Positions 1 through 6,246 of a stretch of 7,507 nucleotides of DNA are shown here, one piece after another (the first letter of the stretch is position 1; the number at the start of each line of letters is the position of its first letter). The position numbers were made by a program, and so were the translations under genes. The notes under the pieces are model-generated. The model ran no database searches. It was not told where the DNA came from and saw only the letters and a program-made list of their open reading frames with translations. This DNA is from Paracoccaceae bacterium (GTDB lineage: Bacteria; Pseudomonadota; Alphaproteobacteria; Rhodobacterales; Rhodobacteraceae), in assembly GCA_030625695.1 (NCBI GenBank), contig DAOUQK010000179.1:1-7507 (forward strand), read 5' to 3'.

Positions 1-61
1 CAAAAACTCCAATAGAATGGAATTGGGTTTCACTTCCTCACAGGCGCTTCCCGAAAATTGA

Positions 62-77
62 ATGTGAGTTTTCACAT
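62..77 (-). terminator. Weak candidate terminator hairpin at the operon end
   Basis: ATGTGA (62-67) and TCACAT (72-77) form a perfect 6-bp stem with a 4-nt loop that overlaps the stop codon of the reductase gene. On the minus strand it is followed by TCAATTTTC, a poor U-tract. The stem is short and AT-rich, so this may be coincidental. The remaining bases 1-61 show no other signal, and a better terminator may lie beyond the window. Confidence 0.25.
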
Positions 78-1025
78 GGTTTTATTGTCTGCGGCATCAG
101 AAACAGGACTGGTATCAAGAATTGCACAGGCAGTCATAAGATCAAGGTGCGCACCACCGCCATTTTTGAATACGGTAATGTCGTCGGCTGAGTTGCGCGC
201 GCGTGCCCCCGCATTCAATTGGTAGAGGTCTGCTAAAATGTCCGCTTCAGAAATTGCGCCTGTTTCCAATGGGATCTTGATCTCGCCAATATGATGCAGG
301 GTGGTGTCGCGGCTGTCGACGAACAGGCGCGCCTTTTGCAACAACGCATCATCCGCCTCGCGCATTTCAGCGCGAAAAGCACCTATCAGGTCAACATGGG
401 TGCCCGGTTGCACCCATGCGCCTTTCAGCACAGGTTCGGTGGACATGGTGGCCGTTGTGATGATGTCCGCCTTTGCGACGGCAGTTTCCAAATCTTTGAC
501 TGCAGTCGTGTCTAAGCCTTTGGCTGTTAATTCATCCGCCAGCACTTTGGCTTTTGATCCGGTACGGTTCCAGATCATGAAGTCTGTCAATTCAGGAAAG
601 GTCTGACTGTAAGCAGCAATCACGTTTGCGGCCACCTTTCCGGCCCCGATCACAAGCATCGTCCGGCTGTTAGGCCGTGCTAGATAGCGTGCGCCCAGAG
701 CCGAATCTGCAGCCGTTTTCAAATTGGTAATCAGATCGCTTGCAATGACTGCGCGCAGTGCACCGTTTCGTTCATCAAAGACCTGCATTGCGCCTTGAAC
801 TGTTGGCAATCCGATTGCGGTATTTCCAGCCATCACCGTCACGCTTTTGACACCGAACCCGAGGCCCTTGATCCAAGCTGCGCGGCTGAGCAGAGTTTGG
901 CCTGGTGGGCCTAAAAACGTATCCTCTATTTGGGCCGCGGGCAAAGCATGGCCTGCGTCAATGGCATTAATAAACAGGGGCCAGTGAATGTCATCACCAA
1001 GGTTGTCTGCGGTGATAACTTTCAT
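72..1025 (-). CDS. Ornithine cyclodeaminase/mu-crystallin family NAD(P)H-dependent imine reductase, probable delta1-pyrroline-2-carboxylate reductase
   Basis: The 317-residue protein has the usual length and layout of the OCD/mu-crystallin family. An N-terminal substrate and dimer domain carries the conserved Lys60 (GVKSVTV), and a Rossmann domain carries the dinucleotide loop GAGKVA at residues 127-132. Family motifs include LKTAADSALGARYLA (102-116), GTHVDLIGAF (208-217) and the C-terminal DDITVFKNGGGAHLD (281-295). The GDCPGK-type loop with the catalytic Asp of true ornithine cyclodeaminase is not seen; DLIGAF is more typical of reductases such as delta1-pyrroline-2-carboxylate, ketimine or iminosuccinate reductases, or alanine dehydrogenase. 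I infer that it reduces a cyclic or linear imine made by the enolase-family enzyme of this operon. The start ATG (1025-1023) overlaps the TAA of the ATPase gene by one base (TAATG), so translation is probably coupled; an AAGG lies about 10 nt upstream. Family is certain, substrate is not. Confidence 0.85.
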   Translation of the reverse strand: MKVITADNLGDDIHWPLFINAIDAGHALPAAQIEDTFLGPPGQTLLSRAAWIKGLGFGVKSVTVMAGNTAIGLPTVQGAMQVFDERNGALRAVIASDLITNLKTAADSALGARYLARPNSRTMLVIGAGKVAANVIAAYSQTFPELTDFMIWNRTGSKAKVLADELTAKGLDTTAVKDLETAVAKADIITTATMSTEPVLKGAWVQPGTHVDLIGAFRAEMREADDALLQKARLFVDSRDTTLHHIGEIKIPLETGAISEADILADLYQLNAGARARNSADDITVFKNGGGAHLDLMTACAILDTSPVSDAADNKTM

Positions 1026-1759
1026 TAGTTCACAACCTTCATAAACTCGCGGGTAATGTCGTGTAGCGGATTGTTAAACATCTGCACTGGCGTGCCTTCC
1101 TCGACGATTTCACCCGCAGCCATAAGGATCACCCGGTCAGCGACCGCACGGGCAAATCCCATCTCATGCGTGACGCAAACAATCGTCATGTCTGCGCGGG
1201 CGAGGTCTTGCATCACGTCCAGCACCTCTGAAATCATCTCGGGGTCTAGCGCTGAAGTGGGTTCGTCAAACAGCATGATCTCAGGTTTGAGGCATAGCGC
1301 ACGTGCAAGGGCGACGCGTTGCTGTTGCCCACCCGACAGTTGGTCGGGGAATTTGGCGGCGTGGATGTTGACCTGCATTTTCTTAAGTTGCTCTTGCGCC
1401 TCCTCAGTGGCAGCCCCGCGATCCCGACCCAAGGAACGGATTTGCGGCAGAACGCAGTTTTCTAAATTGGTTAGGTGCGGAAACAGATTGAAATTTTGAA
1501 ACACCATGCCAACACGTTTCCGGACCTGATCCAGCACCTGAGTATTGTCCCCTACGGCCATTCCCAAGACGTCGATGTCCCCCGAGGTATAACTCTCCAA
1601 TCCGTTCATGCAGCGGATCAGCGTCGATTTACCCGATCCCGATGGCCCACAAATAACGAGGGTCTGGCCATCGGGCACCTCAAGATTGACGTTCTTGAGG
1701 GCGTGGAAATCGCCATAATGTTTCTCAAGTGAGATGATTGAGATTGCTGGTTTATGCAT
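1025..1759 (-). CDS. aapP: ATPase subunit of an Aap/Bzt-type polar amino-acid ABC transporter
   Basis: This is a 244-residue cytoplasmic nucleotide-binding subunit of the polar amino-acid (GlnQ/HisP/AapP) type, full length for the family. Numbering from ATG 1759, it has Walker A GPSGSGKST (38-46), Q-loop VFQNFNLFPHLT with Gln88, signature LSGGQQQR (141-148), Walker B IMLFDEP (161-167) and the switch His198 in CVTHEMGFA. The insertion of about 15 residues between VLGMAVGD and VRKRVGMVFQ is normal in this branch. I chose the ATG at 1759 rather than a TTG at 1765 because a GAGG sits 7 nt before the ATG but directly against the TTG. The start overlaps the end of the upstream permease gene by 8 nt (ATGCATAA), implying coupled translation. 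It energises the two permeases encoded just upstream. Confidence 0.95.
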   Translation of the reverse strand: MHKPAISIISLEKHYGDFHALKNVNLEVPDGQTLVICGPSGSGKSTLIRCMNGLESYTSGDIDVLGMAVGDNTQVLDQVRKRVGMVFQNFNLFPHLTNLENCVLPQIRSLGRDRGAATEEAQEQLKKMQVNIHAAKFPDQLSGGQQQRVALARALCLKPEIMLFDEPTSALDPEMISEVLDVMQDLARADMTIVCVTHEMGFARAVADRVILMAAGEIVEEGTPVQMFNNPLHDITREFMKVVN

Positions 1760-2831
1760 GGCCAAGCCTCATTCGTTTTTCCAGCCACGCCCCATAGCGC
1801 GACAGACCGAAGACAAAGACGAAATAGATCAGCGCTAGAAAGACGTAGACCTCGATGTATTGATTGCCCCACTCGCCAGTTCCGATTGCGGCGTTGCCGG
1901 ATGCCATGACCTCGAAGAATCCGATGATTGTGACGATAGAGGTTTCTTTGAAGGTGATCACCGCCTGGTTGATCGTGGAAGGCAGCGTGTTGCGGAAGGC
2001 TTGCGGCAGTAGAATGTCCACCACCAGCGACCAATAGGGCATGCCAAGAGCGGAAGCGGCCTCCGCTTGGCCGTCGGGTGTGGATTGCAAACCAGCGCGA
2101 ATGATCTCTGCCTGATACGCGGCAAAGAAAACTGCAAAGGCGACAACCACGCGCATCAGTTTGCTGCCTTGCAACCATTCAGGCACAAGCAAAGGCACGA
2201 TTACTGCGGCCGCAAAAAGGATTGTCAGCAACGGCAGCGAGCGCACGATGTCGATGAAAAACCCGGTAGATTTCGCGATCACCGGCAGGCTAGAACGCCG
2301 TGCCAGCGCAAAGACAACCGCCAACGGCATACCGATCACAAAGACGCCGGAGAAGATAAAGATCGTCAGAGACAATCCGCCCCATTTTTCCGAAGTGACC
2401 AGCGGTAGACCTGCGAACCCGCCTCGCATCAGCAACACAAAAGCGCCAAACCCGACGACCCACAAAAGCGGCAAGCGGCGAATCGACCAAAAGCGCGGCA
2501 GACAGGACAGCGCGATGGTGATGATGACGGCGAAACAGGCGAGTGTAGATCGCCATTGCTCCTCATATGGGTAAAGCCCGAACAGGATCAGGCGACCGCG
2601 GCTTTCGATCACTGCCCAGCAGGCACCGGCGTCATGGGTGCATTGATTCTTATTTTCGACCCGCCAGATCGCGTTAACAAAGGCCCAGCCGATCAGTGCT
2701 TGCAGACCCCAGAAAATCAGGACCGCAAAGATGATGGAAAAGATGGCATCGTACCACGTATTGAAAAAATGCTTCCTGAGCCAAGCGATTGCGCCCATTT
2801 GCCGGGCCGGAGGGGCCATTGCGTCAGCCAT
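1752..2831 (-). CDS. aapM: Permease subunit (AapM/BztC-like) of the amino-acid ABC transporter
   Basis: The 359-residue inner-membrane protein has the elongated N-terminal half that separates AapM/BztC from shorter HisM-type permeases. Hydrophobic segments lie near residues 28-52, 96-111, 119-136, 152-178, 200-216, 226-245 and 325-343. The periplasmic stretch ENKNQCTHDAGACWAVI (59-75), with Cys64 and Cys71, matches a typical AapM loop. The cytoplasmic ATPase-contact (EAA) loop is clear at 257-284: EAASALG followed by ILLPQAFRNTLP. The start ATG lies two bases after the TGA of the other permease gene, with GGAG 6 nt ahead of it inside that gene. It pairs with the AapQ-like subunit as a heterodimeric pore. 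Confidence 0.93.
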   Translation of the reverse strand: MADAMAPPARQMGAIAWLRKHFFNTWYDAIFSIIFAVLIFWGLQALIGWAFVNAIWRVENKNQCTHDAGACWAVIESRGRLILFGLYPYEEQWRSTLACFAVIITIALSCLPRFWSIRRLPLLWVVGFGAFVLLMRGGFAGLPLVTSEKWGGLSLTIFIFSGVFVIGMPLAVVFALARRSSLPVIAKSTGFFIDIVRSLPLLTILFAAAVIVPLLVPEWLQGSKLMRVVVAFAVFFAAYQAEIIRAGLQSTPDGQAEAASALGMPYWSLVVDILLPQAFRNTLPSTINQAVITFKETSIVTIIGFFEVMASGNAAIGTGEWGNQYIEVYVFLALIYFVFVFGLSRYGAWLEKRMRLGHA

Positions 2832-2833
2832 GA

Positions 2834-3970
2834 TCAGCTCCGCCCTTTCAGTTTGATGCGCTCGTTCAGCATGTTCATCGCAAAGCCGATGGAATAGTTG
2901 ATCACGATAAATCCACCCATCAGCAGGGTCATCAGCTCCATCGTTTGGCCGCTTTGGTTGATCGAGGTTGAGACGACTGCAAAGTAGTCAGGATAACCTA
3001 TGGCGATGCCCACAGTGGTGCCCTTCATCAGCCAGACATATTGGTTGGTCAGCGACGGCAGCATCGCGCGAAAGGCCAGTGGAATGCGGATGAGGCGGTT
3101 GATCTGGAACGATGAAAGGCCAAGGGCGGTGCCTGCCTCCAACTTGCCGCGATCCACCGATAGCAAACCGCCTCGGATAATCTCGCCGATGTAGGATGCA
3201 CCGAACAGAACCAGACCGATCAGCAGGGCAGAGAATTCTGGTTTCAACGAAATGCCGCCAACAAAGCGCAAGCCCTTAAGGGCGGGCGAGGAGATGAGCG
3301 GCACATCTGCTTCGCGGCCAGTGGCCAGCAGTACGGCGCAAAGGACTCCAAAGATTGCAGCGGCGCCAACCCACCGGCGTGTGGCTGTAAAACGGTCGCG
3401 CGAGGCCCAGATGCCAATGCACAACGCGACAAACGCCAATGCCAGCAACAACAGGTCATTGCCTGAAAACGACGGTGCTGGGAACATCAGGCCGCGATTG
3501 GACAAGTAGATGCCGTCAGCGATGGAATAAGCCTGCTTGGGGCTCGGCAGGTGGGTCAGGATCGCGTACCAGAAAAACACCTGAAGGATTACTGGCACAT
3601 TGCGGAACACCTCGACATAGATGGTACCGACCAGTTTCATCAATGTATTGCTCGACACCCGCATCAGCGCCAAGAGCAGGCCGAGGATGGTAGCAAAGAC
3701 CAAAGTTAGAAAACCCACCAGCATGGTGTTAAGCAATCCGGCCCACAGCACGCGGGCATAGGTCGATCTGCCGGAGACTTCGATGACGGAAAAGTTCATG
3801 GGCCAGCCGGTTGTGCGTTCCAGAAACCCAAATCCGGTTGCGATGCCTTGGTCTGCGATATTGCGTTGACCTGTCAGGATGATCGACACGATCAGCAGCG
3901 CGGCGGCTATGGCAAACCCTACTTGCAGGGTTGTGCGGCGGAACTTCTGTGATGCAAAAAGTTGGCTCAT
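2834..3970 (-). CDS. aapQ: Permease subunit (AapQ/BztB-like) of the amino-acid ABC transporter
   Basis: A 378-residue integral membrane protein of the AapQ/BztB type. Hydrophobic stretches fall near residues 14-33, 75-103, 114-138, 171-189, 199-217, 244-265 and 345-367. The motif VEVFRNVPVILQVFFWY (119-135) is characteristic of polar amino-acid permeases (FRNVPxxxQ), and the EAA loop is EAGTALGLSS...IRIPLAFRAMLP (278-305). The central insertion of about 100 residues between the FRNVP motif and the EAA region is what makes AapQ longer than HisQ-type proteins. I chose ATG 3970 over an in-frame start 30 residues upstream because that extension would run over the hairpin and into the binding-protein gene, while GGGGACAGG precedes the ATG at 3970. 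The gene follows the binding-protein gene after a 55-bp gap containing a strong stem-loop. Confidence 0.93.
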   Translation of the reverse strand: MSQLFASQKFRRTTLQVGFAIAAALLIVSIILTGQRNIADQGIATGFGFLERTTGWPMNFSVIEVSGRSTYARVLWAGLLNTMLVGFLTLVFATILGLLLALMRVSSNTLMKLVGTIYVEVFRNVPVILQVFFWYAILTHLPSPKQAYSIADGIYLSNRGLMFPAPSFSGNDLLLLALAFVALCIGIWASRDRFTATRRWVGAAAIFGVLCAVLLATGREADVPLISSPALKGLRFVGGISLKPEFSALLIGLVLFGASYIGEIIRGGLLSVDRGKLEAGTALGLSSFQINRLIRIPLAFRAMLPSLTNQYVWLMKGTTVGIAIGYPDYFAVVSTSINQSGQTMELMTLLMGGFIVINYSIGFAMNMLNERIKLKGRS

Positions 3971-3989
3971 GAACCTGTCCCCAAAATGG

Positions 3990-4018
3990 TTCGGGGCCAC
4001 GTCAAACGCGGCCCCGAA
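3990..4018 (-). promoter_or_regulatory. Intercistronic stem-loop between the binding-protein and permease genes
   Basis: A perfect 9-bp inverted repeat (TTCGGGGCC at 3990-3998 and GGCCCCGAA at 4010-4018) encloses 11 nt. The loop can pair further (CGT 4000-4002 with ACG 4006-4008) across a single A/C mismatch. It lies 8 nt after the TGA of the binding-protein gene and 19 nt before the permease ATG. There is no solid T run after it on the minus strand, only a TTTT about 7 nt downstream, so it resembles a 3'-end stabiliser or partial attenuator more than a full terminator. Such hairpins are established in binding-protein transport operons as a way to keep the binding protein in excess over the membrane subunits. 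Confidence 0.7.
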
Positions 4019-4025
4019 AGTATGA

Positions 4026-5060
4026 TCAGTCCAGAACCAGCGGGTAGTGCAAGCCGCCATTATTCCACAGATTGTTCATGCCGCGCGGCAGTTTGTAGCG
4101 TGATCCATCGCCGATGGTGCGGTCATAGATTTCGCCGTAGTTGCCGACGGTCTTGATCACGTTATAGGCCCAGTCATCTTGTAGCCCTAAGCGTGTGCCG
4201 ACGCCGGGTGTCACACCGAGCAGACGTTCGATGGATGCGGACGGCGGGTTGGCCTTCATCTCGTCCACGTTGGCTTGAGTGATGCCGTTTTCTTCGGCCA
4301 TCAGCAGGGCGCTGACCATCCAGTTGATGACGTCCATGAAGTCGTCTTCGCCTTGGCGGGTCACAATGCCTTCGGGCTCAAGTGCCAGAACATCTCCGAG
4401 GATTTCGAAGTCGTCTGGGTTGTCTGCGTTCACGCGTGTCGCCGACAGGAAGGGGCCAAAACCCGCGATGGCGTCGCACCGTCCAGCGTAAAAGGCCGCA
4501 CGTAGCTCTTCGCCTTTTTCAAATGCCAGCGATTCATAGGCGATGCCGTTGGTTTCCATATAGTCAGTCAAGACGCGCTCAACCGTGGTGCCCGCGTTCA
4601 CGCAAAACACGCCACCCTCAAGGTCAGCAATGCCTTTTGCCCCCAGCTCGGTTTTGGACATGACGTAGAACGGGCCAATGAAGTAGGGGCGCGAATATTG
4701 CAGACCCAGTTCGGTGTCCCGCGTCATGGTCCAACCTGTGACCTTGATGATCACGTCGATGTCACCCGACTGAATGGACGGGAAACGCTGTGCCCAGCTG
4801 ACAGGTATGATCTGCAACTTGTCAGGGCTGCCCAGAATGGCAGTTGCCAGCGCTTTACAGAACTCAATGTCAAAGCCCTGCCACTTGCCTTCGCCATCGA
4901 CCTCAGCAAAGCCAAGGTAGCTGCCGTTGTGCCCGGTGCACAGCAGGCTGTCGCGTTCAATAATTGTGTCTAACAGGCCTTGGCCCTTGGCCTGTACAGC
5001 TGTGACGCTGCCCAATGCCATAGTGCCTGCTACCGCGAGGGTTGTGAGTATGCTTTTCAT
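4026..5060 (-). CDS. aapJ: Periplasmic substrate-binding protein (AapJ/BztA-like) of the amino-acid ABC transporter
   Basis: A 344-residue protein of SBP family 3. The Sec signal peptide has basic Lys2, a hydrophobic core and probable cleavage after Ala24 (AVQA-KGQ). Family landmarks are GFAEVDGEGKWQGFDIEFC (50-68), QSGDIDVI (97-104), WTMTRDTELGLQYS (110-123, with the carboxylate-binding Arg114), GGVFCVNAGTTVERVL (149-164), YAGRCDAI (191-198) and the AapJ-type C-terminus WAYNVIKTVGNYGEIYDR...RGMNNLWNNGGLHY. In polar amino-acid binding proteins an Asp normally lies five residues after the Asp of the GRxDA motif and contacts the alpha-amino group. Here that position is Phe201, which suggests a ligand without a free primary amine. 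I chose ATG 5060: GGAGAG lies just upstream and the signal peptide starts there. An in-frame ATG at 5072 and longer extensions would lack a proper signal peptide start. The gene starts 40 bp after the enolase-family gene. Confidence 0.93.
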   Translation of the reverse strand: MKSILTTLAVAGTMALGSVTAVQAKGQGLLDTIIERDSLLCTGHNGSYLGFAEVDGEGKWQGFDIEFCKALATAILGSPDKLQIIPVSWAQRFPSIQSGDIDVIIKVTGWTMTRDTELGLQYSRPYFIGPFYVMSKTELGAKGIADLEGGVFCVNAGTTVERVLTDYMETNGIAYESLAFEKGEELRAAFYAGRCDAIAGFGPFLSATRVNADNPDDFEILGDVLALEPEGIVTRQGEDDFMDVINWMVSALLMAEENGITQANVDEMKANPPSASIERLLGVTPGVGTRLGLQDDWAYNVIKTVGNYGEIYDRTIGDGSRYKLPRGMNNLWNNGGLHYPLVLD

Positions 5061-5064
5061 CGTT

Positions 5065-5070
5065 CTCTCC
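5065..5070 (-). promoter_or_regulatory. Ribosome binding site of the binding-protein gene
   Basis: GGAGAG on the minus strand lies 4 nt before ATG 5060. It is the strongest Shine-Dalgarno match in the operon, fits the need for abundant binding protein, and fixes the start at 5060 rather than at the ATG at 5072, which it overlaps. Confidence 0.7.
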
Positions 5071-5100
5071 ATTGTTGATTGTTCAGATTGGTATCGCCGC

Positions 5101-6246
5101 TTAGCGCGGCATTTGGGCGATGGGATCATCGCCGGTCGAATAGGCTGTCGAGACATCAGTGCTCGGCAGCGTGATGCCCAATCCCGGATCATCGGGCAGC
5201 GAATGGCGGTTGTTGGGGTGCCTTTGCAGGCGCAGCGTGTCGAAAAAGACGGTGTGCACACTGTGGTGTTCAACATGGGCAATCATGGGATCAGCCGCGG
5301 CAATTTGGCAGGCAGCCATCAGCGCTACGGCGGTCGAGGACACCTCAAGCGACAAGCGCGTCTGGGTGTCTGCGACCATCTCTGACAAGGCCATAACCCG
5401 CGAAATACCACCGCAGGCAATCGGAGCGGTTTGCAAGAATGCAATCTGTGCATCATGGACCAGTTTTTCGTGCAATTCGGGTCGGTATTCTGCCTCGGTT
5501 GCCATGACAGGCACGCCAGCTTTTGATAGCTGCGCCATACCGGCGTAGTCCCACGCCTTTGTTGGTGATTGAAACGCCTCAATCCGGTCGCATGGTAGCG
5601 CCCCGAATACCCGCAATGCGTCGTCCGCCGAGTAGGTATAAACGCCATCAATGATCAGCTTCGCGTCTGGCGGCAAGGCATTCAGAACAGTGTGAACCCG
5701 AGCGACATCGGCTTCAATCGTGTCACCACCGACCTTCATCTTGGAGAGCCTGAAACCGCGTTGCGCATGGCCCACCATTTCATCGGCCAACATCGCAGGC
5801 GTTTTGCCAGTACCGTACAAACCGCCACTGGCATAAAGTGAGACCGTGCCGTTGCATGTAGGTAAAATGTTTTTCCAAATAGGTTGGTCTGCGTGCTGCG
5901 CCTGCAAATCCCACATCGCGATGTCGATCCCCGACAGGGCAGAGGCCAATATACCATGCCTTGCCGTCAACGTCGCACGGTTGATCATTGTGTCTGAGAT
6001 ATCGGCCATGTCCACGAGCGAGGTTCCCAGAAAGTACGGGATCACTTCGGTGCGCAAGAACGCCACCAGCGCATCGGGGGCCGTGTCAAAGCACCAGCAT
6101 TCGCCCAGCCCTTGGTGCCCCATACCATCTTCAATTTGGACGAAAACCGCGTATTTATTTGCCCAACGGATCGCAGGATTCCAGATTTTACCGCCCAGAT
6201 CGTGGCAATGCGTGAACACGGATATGCCGGTGATTTGGCCAGCCAT
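5101..6246 (-). CDS. Enolase-superfamily enzyme (mandelate racemase/muconate lactonizing type), candidate imino-acid dehydratase or epimerase
   Basis: The 381-residue protein has an N-terminal capping domain (to about 130) and a (beta/alpha)7beta barrel. The hinge ASALSGIDIAMWDLQAQ (101-117) is typical of the superfamily. Catalytic landmarks: KMK (169-171) is the KxK on barrel strand 2; Asp200, Glu223 and Glu251 are plausible Mg2+ ligands; Leu300-Glu301 (LE) on strand 7 resembles the muconate lactonizing enzyme/dipeptide epimerase subgroup rather than the His of mandelate racemase. On strand 6 (LQTAPIACGG, 271-280) the position usually held by Lys or Asp is Ala274. The first-ligand motif is DGV rather than DxN, and IEEP is replaced by IEAF. 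These enzymes abstract the proton alpha to a carboxylate, leading to epimerisation or elimination. With the amino-acid transporter and OCD-family reductase, a 3-hydroxyproline-type dehydratase or a betaine/imino-acid epimerase is the best guess. The ATG abuts the TAG of the regulator gene (TAGATG) with no clear Shine-Dalgarno sequence. Confidence 0.88.
   Translation of the reverse strand: MAGQITGISVFTHCHDLGGKIWNPAIRWANKYAVFVQIEDGMGHQGLGECWCFDTAPDALVAFLRTEVIPYFLGTSLVDMADISDTMINRATLTARHGILASALSGIDIAMWDLQAQHADQPIWKNILPTCNGTVSLYASGGLYGTGKTPAMLADEMVGHAQRGFRLSKMKVGGDTIEADVARVHTVLNALPPDAKLIIDGVYTYSADDALRVFGALPCDRIEAFQSPTKAWDYAGMAQLSKAGVPVMATEAEYRPELHEKLVHDAQIAFLQTAPIACGGISRVMALSEMVADTQTRLSLEVSSTAVALMAACQIAAADPMIAHVEHHSVHTVFFDTLRLQRHPNNRHSLPDDPGLGITLPSTDVSTAYSTGDDPIAQMPR

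Noticed and set aside
72..1025. Assignment as BhcD iminosuccinate reductase or EutC of ectoine catabolism
   Set aside because: Both belong to the OCD family, but none of their pathway partners (BhcABC, or DoeA/DoeB/EutB) is present in the window; they remain possible only as distant functional analogues.
1760..1765. TTG start for the ATPase gene, two codons upstream of the ATG
   Set aside because: The GAGG Shine-Dalgarno sequence is almost touching the TTG but lies 7 nt before the ATG at 1759, so the ATG is preferred.
1618..2178. Long minus-strand frame across the permease-ATPase junction
   Set aside because: It is an out-of-frame shadow of the permease and ATPase genes, rich in Arg and Ser as such shadows typically are.
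3971..4060. 30-residue N-terminal extension of the AapQ-like permease
   Set aside because: It would be encoded by the intercistronic hairpin and the end of the binding-protein gene, and it has no family resemblance.
5061..5282. N-terminal extension of the binding-protein reading frame into the enolase-family gene
   Set aside because: The extension overlaps a well-supported gene, does not look like a signal peptide, and the good ribosome binding site and signal peptide point to ATG 5060.
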